DNA from: Mycobacterium vicinigordonae
GTDB taxonomy: Bacteria; Actinomycetota; Actinomycetes; Mycobacteriales; Mycobacteriaceae
DNA: 64,000 nt
Reading direction: 5' to 3'
Assembly: GCF_013466425.1 (NCBI RefSeq)
Contig: NZ_CP059165.1
Coordinates: 3,472,001 to 3,536,000, forward strand
Shown: positions 1 through 6,850 of the stretch, piece after piece
Layout: each line of letters begins with the position of its first letter
Numbering within the stretch: position 1 is the stretch's first letter
Made by a program: the position numbers and the translations under genes
The notes under the pieces: model-generated
What the model was told of the DNA's origin: nothing
Database searches by the model: none
The model's input: the letters and a program-made list of their open reading frames with translations, nothing else

Positions 1-189
1 GCGCATGTAGCCCGCGCTGGCGATCTCCTCGCCGAGGGCCTCGAGCAGATCCGCCCTTCGTGCGACTACCACCAGCTGGGCGCCCTGGGCGGCCAGGCGC
101 ACCGCCAGCTCCCGACCGATGCCGCTGGAGGCCCCGGTGAGCAGAACACGCGCACCGTCGAGCGTCACTCGACGAGCCCGGCGCGTCAT
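1..189 (-). CDS. Short-chain dehydrogenase/reductase, N-terminal part (runs off window)
   Basis: Reading leftwards from the ATG at 189 gives 63 residues before the window edge. After a short basic leader they contain the SDR cofactor motif TGASSGIG (about residues 18-25) within the first beta-alpha-beta unit, followed by an arginine (VVVARR) where many NADP-preferring SDRs carry one. This identifies a Rossmann-fold NAD(P)-dependent oxidoreductase. The active-site YxxxK lies outside the window, so substrate and length are unknown. It is divergent from the small membrane protein at 326, with about 136 bp between them. Confidence 0.85.
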   Translation of the reverse strand, partial: MTRRARRVTLDGARVLLTGASSGIGRELAVRLAAQGAQLVVVARRADLLEALGEEIASAGYMR

Positions 190-325
190 GCGGAAACCTC
201 CCGGAGTGGTGTTAACACGGTGAGCCCTTTCGCTAACTCCCCGGGTCTTCCCGGAGATTGACGTTCATGGTCGACGGGCTCTAGTGTGCATGAATGATTG
301 ATTATCAGTCAACTAGGAGGAATCG

Positions 326-751
326 ATGAATGCGACCCCTGTTGTGGCACCACCCTGGCGATCCGCGAGCTGGACGCACAAAGCGCTGGGCGCGGGCGCA
401 CTCGCGATGGCGGTCGGCGCCTTCACAGGCCACTTGGTGATCCCCGACCGTGTCGCCGACCACTACGGATGGACCCGTGACCGCTGGTATCAACGCGAGC
501 TCGGAGCCTTCAACGCCGGGTTAGGGTACGGCGTAATCGCGTACGCCCGCGGACATTCCGACCAGGCTTTCGTGGGCTCCTGGGGGGTAGCGGCGCTGCT
601 GTTGGCCTTGACCCGTGCCGCCGCCATCGGCCGCGGAGCACGTAGAGGACCGCGGAACGTCGCGATCGTGGTCGAGGATGCCGCCTTGGGCATCGGCGCA
701 CTTGCCCTGATACGACGCAACAGATCCAGATTCACTGAGGCCGGACATTGA
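326..751 (+). CDS. Small integral membrane protein of unknown function
   Basis: A 141-residue protein starting at an ATG 5 bases after a strong AGGAGG. Hydrophobic stretches near residues 20-38, 62-75, 82-97 and 112-126 suggest four membrane segments, with a basic, Arg-rich C-terminus. The segment GHLVIPDRVADHYGW resembles small DUF-type membrane proteins of actinobacteria, but I cannot name a family. It stands alone, divergent from the SDR fragment, and is followed by a 7-3-7 inverted repeat at 778-794 that may end the transcript. The start is secure; the function is unknown. Confidence 0.75.
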   Translation: MNATPVVAPPWRSASWTHKALGAGALAMAVGAFTGHLVIPDRVADHYGWTRDRWYQRELGAFNAGLGYGVIAYARGHSDQAFVGSWGVAALLLALTRAAAIGRGARRGPRNVAIVVEDAALGIGALALIRRNRSRFTEAGH

Positions 752-777
752 TCCGCGGCTGAAACAGGATGCCGTAC

Positions 778-794
778 CACGGGTATAACCCGTG
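778..794. repeat. 7-3-7 perfect inverted repeat
   Basis: CACGGGT-ATA-ACCCGTG, 27 bp after the membrane-protein stop codon. No T-tract follows, so it may be a weak terminator or an operator. No regulator in the window can be tied to it. Confidence 0.4.
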
Positions 795-999
795 AAGGGG
801 GCAAAAATTGACACGTGCGCTTTCAAGGCGATTTCTTCGCCGACTGACCCTTCGCCGGCAATCCAAGTCCAGTAGTTCTCTTGAACTAGCAATGGCCCGC
901 GACGCCACTGCGAAGCCCGTTGCACTGGGCGATGATCACCACCACCAGACCCGCGATCGTCGCTAGGTTAAGCGTTCCGGTGCGGCGTTCTTGTGTCGA

Positions 1000-1830
1000 C
1001 TACTTGAACGCCGCCACATGACTCGAGGCCCACTCTCTGAACGACCGCGGGGGGCGGCCCAGGATGCGATCGACGTCGAGACTGACGTTTCGTTCGATGT
1101 CCGTCGGTGTGCTCAACGCGTCGAGTGTACGTTCGACTACAGTTTCTGGCATATATTGCAGCATTTGGGCTTTGGCTTCGGCACGACTCTGCTCGACAAA
1201 GCTCACCGGCTCACCCAGCACCGCGCCGATGGCCTCGGTCTGCTGACGCGGTGTTATCGGTGCAGGCCCGGTCAAGCGATATACCTGTCCTTGGTGACCA
1301 TCTTCGCGCAACGTGACCGAGGCGACGGCGGCGATATCGCCGGGGTCGATGCTGGGCAATGCGACATCGCCAAACGGTGCAGCGACCAGTCGATGTGACC
1401 GGATGAGGCCGGCCCACCACAAAGCGTTGGTGTGAAATCCGCCCGGGCGCAGGACTGTCCATGACAGACTTGTTCGTTTTAGCGCCTGCTCCAAGCCGCT
1501 GGGATGTCGTCCCGCGGCCACTCCCAATGAAGACAGCAAGACCACCTGCCGCAGTCGACTGTGCTGTGCCACGTCCATCACTGCTGCGAAGGCCTCTTCA
1601 CCGGCGGCATGGAAGTCGGCGGGAGTCACCATGAACAGAGCCCGCGCCCGTTGCAGTGCCGGCACTAAGCTCTGCGCGTCGAACAGGTCAGCCCGCTGGA
1701 ACCGCATGCCGGTCGGCACGTCGGCCTCCGTGATGGTGCGGGAGACGGCTACGACCTCTTCGGCGCCAGCATGGAGCGCCTCGACGAGCGGCCTGCCGAC
1801 ATTGCCTGTTGCTCCTGTCACGACAATCAT
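1000..1830 (-). CDS. NmrA-like NAD(P)-binding protein (atypical SDR)
   Basis: A 276-residue atypical SDR with the N-terminal motif VTGATGNVG (residues 4-12), which binds NAD(P). The family includes NmrA-type redox sensors and quinone or F420-linked reductases. The region around residues 90-115 (VVLLSSLGVAAG) and LRPGGFHTNALWW match azoreductase/NmrA-like proteins. The start ATG follows GGGAGCGCAC. It is transcribed away from the HxlR regulator at 1931, and a perfect 7-5-7 inverted repeat sits between the two starts. This is the usual layout for an HxlR regulator controlling a divergent detoxification reductase. Substrate unknown. Confidence 0.85.
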   Translation of the reverse strand: MIVVTGATGNVGRPLVEALHAGAEEVVAVSRTITEADVPTGMRFQRADLFDAQSLVPALQRARALFMVTPADFHAAGEEAFAAVMDVAQHSRLRQVVLLSSLGVAAGRHPSGLEQALKRTSLSWTVLRPGGFHTNALWWAGLIRSHRLVAAPFGDVALPSIDPGDIAAVASVTLREDGHQGQVYRLTGPAPITPRQQTEAIGAVLGEPVSFVEQSRAEAKAQMLQYMPETVVERTLDALSTPTDIERNVSLDVDRILGRPPRSFREWASSHVAAFK

Positions 1831-1875
1831 GTGCGCTCCCGATCTTGTATCCGTGTATCGACTCGGCAGCGACGT

Positions 1876-1894
1876 TACTATCGAAGAGATAGTA
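1876..1894. promoter_or_regulatory. Probable HxlR operator
   Basis: Perfect inverted repeat TACTATC-GAAGA-GATAGTA between the divergent NmrA-like gene (start 1830) and the HxlR gene (start 1931). Its TACTATnn half-sites resemble operators of HxlR/YodB-type regulators. The position would let one dimer control both promoters. Confidence 0.65.
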
Positions 1895-1916
1895 GATACC
1901 TAGGAGAAAGTAATCG

Positions 1917-1934
1917 ATGGAGAGCACGTTGTGA
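1917..1934 (+). CDS. Possible five-codon leader ORF coupled to HxlR
   Basis: AGGAGA at 1902-1907 is well spaced for the ATG at 1917, which opens the peptide MESTL. Its TGA (1932-1934) overlaps the GTG start of the HxlR gene (1931-1933) as GTGA. The better ribosome binding site therefore serves the mini-ORF, and hxlR would be translated by coupling. No protein evidence is possible at this length. Confidence 0.35.
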   Translation: MESTL

Positions 1935-2329
1935 GCGACGCCACAGAGAAGCTGTCAGTTCTAGCGGAGCCAGAACACGCCTGCCCCATCTCGCCGGTGG
2001 TCGACATCGTCTTCAGTCGATGGACCACTCCCATCCTGTGGGTTCTTCACCACGATGGACCACAACGATTCGGTGAACTCGAACGGCGTATCACCTCGAT
2101 CACGCCCAAGGTCCTCACCGAGCGGCTTCGTCAACTGGAACGCGATGGTCTGGTATCGCGCACGTACCACGCGGAGATGCCTCCACGCGTCGTATACGAA
2201 ATCACCGACCTGGGCCGCAGCCTGGCGCCGGTGTTCGCAGCGCTGGCAACCTGGTCGAACCACCTCGATCAAGTCGAACGGGCCCGACACCAGTTCGACG
2301 CCAACCGTAAATCACGTCGGCGCAAATGA
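1931..2329 (+). CDS. HxlR-family transcriptional regulator
   Basis: A 132-residue winged-helix protein. The HxlR signature is visible: a Cys near the N-terminus (ACPISPVVDIVFSRW), then WTTPILWVL, FGELERRI, ITPKVLTERLRQLERDGLVSR and the wing segment VVYEITDLGRSL. HxlR proteins are dimeric repressors that often sense electrophiles or quinones through that N-terminal Cys. The GTG start at 1931 is chosen because upstream ATGs are out of frame. It lies divergent from the NmrA-like reductase and shares a palindromic operator with it. Likely autoregulated. Confidence 0.9.
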   Translation: MSDATEKLSVLAEPEHACPISPVVDIVFSRWTTPILWVLHHDGPQRFGELERRITSITPKVLTERLRQLERDGLVSRTYHAEMPPRVVYEITDLGRSLAPVFAALATWSNHLDQVERARHQFDANRKSRRRK

Positions 2330-2447
2330 TTCCAGTTGGCTGAACATGTCGCGACACCGTTTGCCATGCGTGTCCGAGCGATGAGTTCGCGTGCGTGACA
2401 GGGTGCCGTGTGACCCACGAGCAGCAGTTACCCCCGCCCGCTGCGCG

Positions 2448-3032
2448 TTATGGTGTGAGGCCGTCGAACAGCAGTGTCAGCAACCGTTCGGTGCGGCCAG
2501 GGGGTGCGCTTTCGTTGATGCTCGCGATCGCGCCGGCAGCGGCTATCAGATCCGCACCGGTGATGTCCGCTCGCACGGAGCCGTCGCCTTGTGCACGCGC
2601 TGCCAGCCGCTCGGCGGCGGCCGACAAGCTGGTACACGCGTCATAGAGCGCTGATTGCGGGTCAGTCGATGCTGCGATCAGCGCCGCGGGCAGACCGGTG
2701 AAAATTGCGGCGCCACTGGTGAATTCGCGCAACCATTGCACCAATGCGTCTCTGGGTGAGTGCGAGTGTGAAAGCTGGTCTGAACGGATCACCAGCTGTC
2801 GCATTCCGTCGCTGAGTACCGCCTCCAGCAGCGCATCGCGGGTGGGGAAGTGCCGGTAGAGCGTGCCCAGGCCCACCCCGGCGCGCCGGGCGACCTCACG
2901 AAGTGAGGCCTGGGTGCCCTGCTCGCGCACCACGACCGCTGCCACCGACAGGATCTGCTGGTAGTTGCGCCGCGCGTCGCTTCGCTGGCCCTTGGTCCCC
3001 GTCGTCACCGGAGGTCTGCCTTGTGGGGTCAT
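2448..3032 (-). CDS. TetR-family transcriptional regulator
   Basis: A 194-residue protein with an N-terminal TetR helix-turn-helix (SLREVARRAGVGLGTLYRHFPTRDALLEAVL, about residues 43-73). The C-terminal part is alpha-helical with no recognised ligand pocket. It is divergent from the quinone-oxidoreductase-like gene at 3134. Two copies of a GGAGCACCGCTCC-type inverted repeat lie between the starts, so it probably represses itself and its neighbour. The wider family of TetR regulators with such sites senses lipophilic compounds, but the ligand cannot be read here. Confidence 0.9.
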   Translation of the reverse strand: MTPQGRPPVTTGTKGQRSDARRNYQQILSVAAVVVREQGTQASLREVARRAGVGLGTLYRHFPTRDALLEAVLSDGMRQLVIRSDQLSHSHSPRDALVQWLREFTSGAAIFTGLPAALIAASTDPQSALYDACTSLSAAAERLAARAQGDGSVRADITGADLIAAAGAIASINESAPPGRTERLLTLLFDGLTP

Positions 3033-3062
3033 CGCGGCGCAACCGAGCGCAACATTGACATT

Positions 3063-3100
3063 CGGAGCACCGCTCCGCTTACTATGTGGAGCACCGCTTC
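3063..3100. promoter_or_regulatory. Tandem TetR operator sites
   Basis: CGGAGC-ACC-GCTCCG (3063-3077) is a perfect inverted repeat. A second, imperfect copy GGAGC-ACC-GCTTC lies at 3088-3100. The copies are 24 bp apart, about two helical turns, between the divergent tetR and oxidoreductase genes. Confidence 0.7.
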
Positions 3101-3133
3101 ATTTAAGCAGGAATCGACGACGAAGGAGCTCGT

Positions 3134-4105
3134 ATGGAGACGATGATGGCGGCGCAAGCTCACCAACCGGGCGGTCCGGAAGTGCTGCAATGGGAGGCAG
3201 TTGATCGACCGGTTCCCACTGACGGGGAAGTACTGCTGCGAGTGCGCGCCGCAGGCGTGAACCCACCAGACTGGTACATGAGATCGGGATTCTCTGGGTT
3301 GCCCCGCGAGCTGACACCACCAATGACATTTCCGTTCATTCCAGGATGGGATGTCGCCGGCGAAGTGGTCGACACCGGGCCCGGCGTGACGGGCTGGCGA
3401 CTCGGCGATCGGGCGTTCGGGCTCGTTGGCTTCCCGACCAGCAGCCGCGGCGGCGGCCAGACCTACGCGCAATTCGCTGTGGCCCCGGCCAACGAGCTGA
3501 CACGTATACCTGCCGGCCTCGACGATACAGTCGCCGGCGGGCTGCCGATGGCCGCGTTGACGGCGTACCAGTTCGTCGTCGACCACGCCGGGCTTAGCGG
3601 GCGTGAGCGAGTGATGGTGGTCGGCGCTGCGGGCGGCGTCGGTCATCTGATCGTGCAATTGGCCAAGCTGCGCGGGGCTTTCGTGATCGCCGTGGCCTCC
3701 GGCCGGCATGCCTCCTTCCTGGCCGAGCTCGGCGCTGATGAGTTCATTGACTACACCCGCAGTACGGTGTCCGAACAGGTCCATGATGTGGATGTCGTGT
3801 TCGACACTGTCGGCGGTCCCGACGGGCATCGCCTGTTGCCGGCGCTGCGAGATGGAGGCGTCTTGTGTCCGGTATTTTTCGGCGACTACCATCCGCGCGA
3901 AGCAGCCCGCCGCGGCATTGAGCAACGGTTCGGCCAGGTGCGCAGTGATTCAGCGACGCTTGCTCATCTCGCTGAACTCGTCAGCACCCAGCAACTGCGC
4001 GTAGCCATCGATCACACCTACCCACTGGCAGATGCCGCCGAAGCCCACCGGCGGGCCGAGCAAGGACACCTGCAAGGCAAACTCGTCTTGACGGCCCACC
4101 AGTGA
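3134..4105 (+). CDS. NAD(P)H:quinone oxidoreductase-like MDR enzyme
   Basis: A 323-residue medium-chain dehydrogenase/reductase with AAGGAG 5 bases before its ATG. The N-terminal GroES-like domain has VRAAGVNPPDWYMR and PFIPGWDVAGEV. The Rossmann domain has VMVVGAAGGVGHLIVQLAK (about residues 159-178), with the AxxGxGG pattern of zinc-free quinone reductases. The zinc-ligand cysteines of alcohol dehydrogenases are absent. It probably reduces quinones or enones with NADPH in the cytosol. The divergent TetR gene and shared operators suggest induction by a xenobiotic. Confidence 0.9.
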   Translation: METMMAAQAHQPGGPEVLQWEAVDRPVPTDGEVLLRVRAAGVNPPDWYMRSGFSGLPRELTPPMTFPFIPGWDVAGEVVDTGPGVTGWRLGDRAFGLVGFPTSSRGGGQTYAQFAVAPANELTRIPAGLDDTVAGGLPMAALTAYQFVVDHAGLSGRERVMVVGAAGGVGHLIVQLAKLRGAFVIAVASGRHASFLAELGADEFIDYTRSTVSEQVHDVDVVFDTVGGPDGHRLLPALRDGGVLCPVFFGDYHPREAARRGIEQRFGQVRSDSATLAHLAELVSTQQLRVAIDHTYPLADAAEAHRRAEQGHLQGKLVLTAHQ

Positions 4106-4260
4106 GTGGCGATCGAGCAATGCTGGAAGCGCACCAGCTCGATGAGCTCCCCAACGAGCTTGACGGCCTCGGGGCCGGCGGTCGATTCTCAACAGACTCT
4201 GCCGCCGGCAACAAGGGCGCGACGCAACGTACAGCAAAACCTTTAACTGCACGCACATGG

Positions 4261-5340
4261 CTAGTAACGGTGGCGGGCCATGGGTGGTACGCCACCGCGT
4301 TGGTCGCTGTCGGGCGGCACCACGGTGGGCACCATCTCGCTGGTCACTAGTCCCTGCTCGTGTGTCAGTTCATCGACCACGTCAAACGATTCGGCGATGT
4401 TGGATGGAGTGTCGATCACGAGGGTGACGACGGGTACGTGGCGTACTAGTGAGAAGAATTTGTCCCCGTGGGGTTCGTGATCGCCATGAAAGCCCCAGAT
4501 TCCACGCAGGACCGTCGCTCCGTTGGAGGTCTTGCGCCGTCGAAGTTGCTGGATTAGCGCGCGATGGATTGGTGCGCCGCCGCGACGTGCTGCTTCGGAG
4601 GTGTAGATCATCAATTTTTGCCACAGCGGTAGGCCGTGTTCATCTGTACCCGGCAGGGCGTGTGGTCGTTCCAGTAATTCACCGTCGCGCTTGCATACGC
4701 GGACGCGCTCAATCGTGATCAAGGGTCGGCGCAGCAGCCCTCCGAGTTCGGGCAACACCCGACCGATCACAGCGCCCGAGCCGACGGCGATGATCATCAT
4801 CGGAACGTCGGCGTTGCGGCCAATGAATTGGGCGCGTTGTCGGTCTCCGTGCGCAGTGCCGTCGACGCCGAGGAATACCGACGCTCCCGCAATTCGGCGG
4901 CGATACATCAGGTCGCAGATAGCGATGTAGGCGGGCATACCGTAAACACGTTCCTTGCGGCCGACGTAGATGGTCAGCTTGACGGCTTCGTGCAGCTCAT
5001 CTGCTAGCTCTAAGGGCCCAACATCATCACGCAGGAGCCGGGCTCGCTCAAGGGTAACCAGGCCCCGTTGCTTGAGGGCCAGCACGGGGTCGAGCAGCGC
5101 TTCAATCCGAGTTCTGTTGTCCGCAGCGATAATTCCCACAGGCGGGTCTTCGGACAAGCTCAACGACTGGTCGGTTCTCAGGTAGTGGCGTGCCCCGAAG
5201 CCGCCGATGCCGCGCAACACGATGCTGGTCGCGATCGCACGCTGCTCAAACAGCTCGAGCAGCTTCTCAGCGAGAAAGCGGTCTCCGGTGCGGCGGCGCT
5301 CGTCAAAATAGGCGCTGAGCTTAAGAGCGTCCTCATCCAT
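4261..5340 (-). CDS. Protein with three tandem DUF190 (PII-like) domains
   Basis: A 359-residue protein made of three related units: residues about 6-100 (LKLSAYFDERRRTGDRF, VLRGIGGFGARHY), 120-220 (VKLTIYVGRKERVYGMPAY, GASVFLGVDGTAHG) and 240-345 (QKLMIYTSEAARRGGAPIH, VLRGIWGFHGDHE). Each shows the DUF190 pattern K-L-x-I-Y, then an A(S/T)V-(L/F)-x-G-x-x-G turn. DUF190 is a ferredoxin-like, PII-related fold often encoded beside fluoride channels (family knowledge). PII proteins are trimers, so three units in one chain suggest a covalent trimer. Start ATG follows AAGGAGAAGCC. Divergent from enolase and its riboswitch. Ligand unknown; a regulator of ion transport is plausible. Confidence 0.85.
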   Translation of the reverse strand: MDEDALKLSAYFDERRRTGDRFLAEKLLELFEQRAIATSIVLRGIGGFGARHYLRTDQSLSLSEDPPVGIIAADNRTRIEALLDPVLALKQRGLVTLERARLLRDDVGPLELADELHEAVKLTIYVGRKERVYGMPAYIAICDLMYRRRIAGASVFLGVDGTAHGDRQRAQFIGRNADVPMMIIAVGSGAVIGRVLPELGGLLRRPLITIERVRVCKRDGELLERPHALPGTDEHGLPLWQKLMIYTSEAARRGGAPIHRALIQQLRRRKTSNGATVLRGIWGFHGDHEPHGDKFFSLVRHVPVVTLVIDTPSNIAESFDVVDELTHEQGLVTSEMVPTVVPPDSDQRGGVPPMARHRY

Positions 5341-5417
5341 GGCTTCTCCTTACCGTTGCCGCACAAGGGGTTTCAGGATGACCGTTGCGTTTGGCTGCTC
5401 GTGAGGTCCGGGTGTGC

Positions 5418-5423
5418 TATAAA
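5418..5423 (+). promoter_or_regulatory. Candidate -10 box of the enolase transcript
   Basis: TATAAA lies 16 bp before the first base of the enolase riboswitch aptamer, so transcription would begin just upstream of the RNA element. No convincing -35 box was seen at 17-bp spacing. Confidence 0.4.
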
Positions 5424-5438
5424 TTGGCAACACACGAT

Positions 5439-5493
5439 GGCGGTGGGGCTCGCCATAATCGCGCGTCGAGTATCGACGGCCAACGGTCCCTGC
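5439..5493 (+). ncRNA. Variant fluoride (crcB-type) riboswitch upstream of enolase
   Basis: GGCG-GTGGGGCT-CGCC (5439-5454) forms the first hairpin. ATAATCGC, a GTCGAGTATCGAC stem-loop, and CCAACGGTCCCTGC follow. The layout copies the canonical crcB aptamer, but GATG is replaced by GGTG and TGATGG by CAACGG. GGGGC in the first loop can pair with GTCCC in the 3' strand, as the canonical pseudoknotted stem requires. The same core occurs before the metallophosphoesterase (15562-15634). Position 60 bases before an enolase start supports fluoride control, because enolase is the classical fluoride-sensitive enzyme. I see no clear alternative stem at the GGAGGAAG ribosome binding site. Confidence 0.65.
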
Positions 5494-5553
5494 GGAACAG
5501 ATCAATTCTCGGCCGGCTGGATGGGCGGTCGAATGTGACGCGGAGGAAGATTC

Positions 5554-6840
5554 GTGGCCGTTCAATTTTCGTCGATATCTGCGCTCGAAATCCTCGATTC
5601 GCGGGGGAGACCCACCCTCCGGGTAGCCGCGACGCTGCTCGATGGTCATCAAGTATGTTCGGGCGTACCGTCTGGAGCGTCGACCGGCAGCCGGGAGGCC
5701 GTTGAACTGCGTGACCATGACGAGCGCTACGCCGGTCTGGGCGTCCGCCAGGCGGTGGCAAATGTCAACGGGCCGATCGCGGAATTGTTGACCAGCCGCC
5801 CGTTTACCTCTTTGGAGGCGGTTGACCAGGCGCTGCAGGCGCTGGACGGCACACCCAACAAGGCTCGTTTGGGCGCCAATGCGATTGTCGGCGTCTCTAT
5901 GGCAGCCGCCCGGGCATTCGCACACGCTGCAGGAAAGCCGCTGTGGCAGTGGCTGGCTCCTGTCGGTGTGTCTCCCCGGCTGCCGGTCCCGCACTTCAAT
6001 GTCATCAATGGCGGTGCCCATGCGATCAATAACCTCGACTTTCAGGAATTCATGATCGCACCGATTGGGGCGCCCTCGTTTTCTGAAGCAATGCGCGCCG
6101 GTGCCGAAGTGTATCGCCAACTGCGTTCGACTTTGACCGATCGCGGCCTGGCTTCCGGACTCGGGGACGAGGGCGGCTTCGCGCCAGAGATCAGTTGTCC
6201 CGAAGATGTTTTGACGTTGCTGTCCCAGGCGATTGACGATGCCGGATACGTTGTAGGTCGAGGCGGCGTCGCGATAGCGCTGGATCCGGCCGCAAGCGCT
6301 TTTTATCGCGACGATCACTATCAGATCGACGGTCGATCGTTGTCCAGCGAGGAACTGGTCGACCGCTACTCCGCCATGGTGGATCGGTACCCGATATGGA
6401 GTATTGAAGACGGAATGGACGAGGGCGATCTCCGAGGATGGCGGAAATTGACAGATGCCCTGCGCGACAGAGTGCAGCTGGTTGGCGACGACAATTTGGT
6501 GACGAACCCCGATTTGATCGCGTTCGCTGTACGTGCGGGCATCGGCAACGCCGCGCTGATCAAGGTCAACCAGATCGGGACGGTGTCGGAAACCCTTGAG
6601 GCGCTTGCCCTGTGCCGGGAAGCAGGCTATGGCGCGATGATTTCTCACCGTTCGGGAGAAACCGGCGATCCGTTCATCGCCGACCTTGCGGTGGCGTCGG
6701 GGTGCGGTCAGATCAAGTCGGGTGCCCCGGCCCGCGGGGAACGTGTCGCGAAATACAACCGTCTTCTGGAGATCGAAGCAGCCGCCCCCGAGTTGCCGTT
6801 CGGGTTGGCCCCCGTTCATCGCCCGACTCTGCGTGATTGA
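5554..6840 (+). CDS. eno: Enolase (second, divergent copy)
   Basis: A 428-residue phosphopyruvate hydratase that converts 2-phosphoglycerate to PEP. Catalytic and metal-binding landmarks are intact: GVPSGASTG (mobile loop), FNVINGGAHA, NLDFQEFMIAP, GDEGGFAP, ALDPAAS, SIEDGMDE, VGDDN, LIKVNQIGT, SHRSGETGD and QIKSGAP. The N-terminus reads ILDSRGRPT rather than the usual ILDSRGNPT, and the sequence looks more divergent than a housekeeping enolase. The GTG start follows GGAGGAAG by 5-6 bases. The variant fluoride riboswitch lies 60 bases upstream and the gene sits next to the hyc cluster. I infer an accessory isozyme expressed under fluoride stress. Confidence 0.93.
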   Translation: MAVQFSSISALEILDSRGRPTLRVAATLLDGHQVCSGVPSGASTGSREAVELRDHDERYAGLGVRQAVANVNGPIAELLTSRPFTSLEAVDQALQALDGTPNKARLGANAIVGVSMAAARAFAHAAGKPLWQWLAPVGVSPRLPVPHFNVINGGAHAINNLDFQEFMIAPIGAPSFSEAMRAGAEVYRQLRSTLTDRGLASGLGDEGGFAPEISCPEDVLTLLSQAIDDAGYVVGRGGVAIALDPAASAFYRDDHYQIDGRSLSSEELVDRYSAMVDRYPIWSIEDGMDEGDLRGWRKLTDALRDRVQLVGDDNLVTNPDLIAFAVRAGIGNAALIKVNQIGTVSETLEALALCREAGYGAMISHRSGETGDPFIADLAVASGCGQIKSGAPARGERVAKYNRLLEIEAAAPELPFGLAPVHRPTLRD

Positions 6841-6850
6841 CCGGTACGAG

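Noticed and set aside
4102..4350. 82-residue ORF after the quinone reductase
   Set aside because: It overlaps the 3' end of the DUF190 gene on the other strand, has no ribosome binding site and shows shadow-like composition.
5350..6819. 489-residue frame antisense to enolase
   Set aside because: Arg/Gly-rich shadow of the enolase codons; the enolase catalytic motifs on the other strand are decisive.
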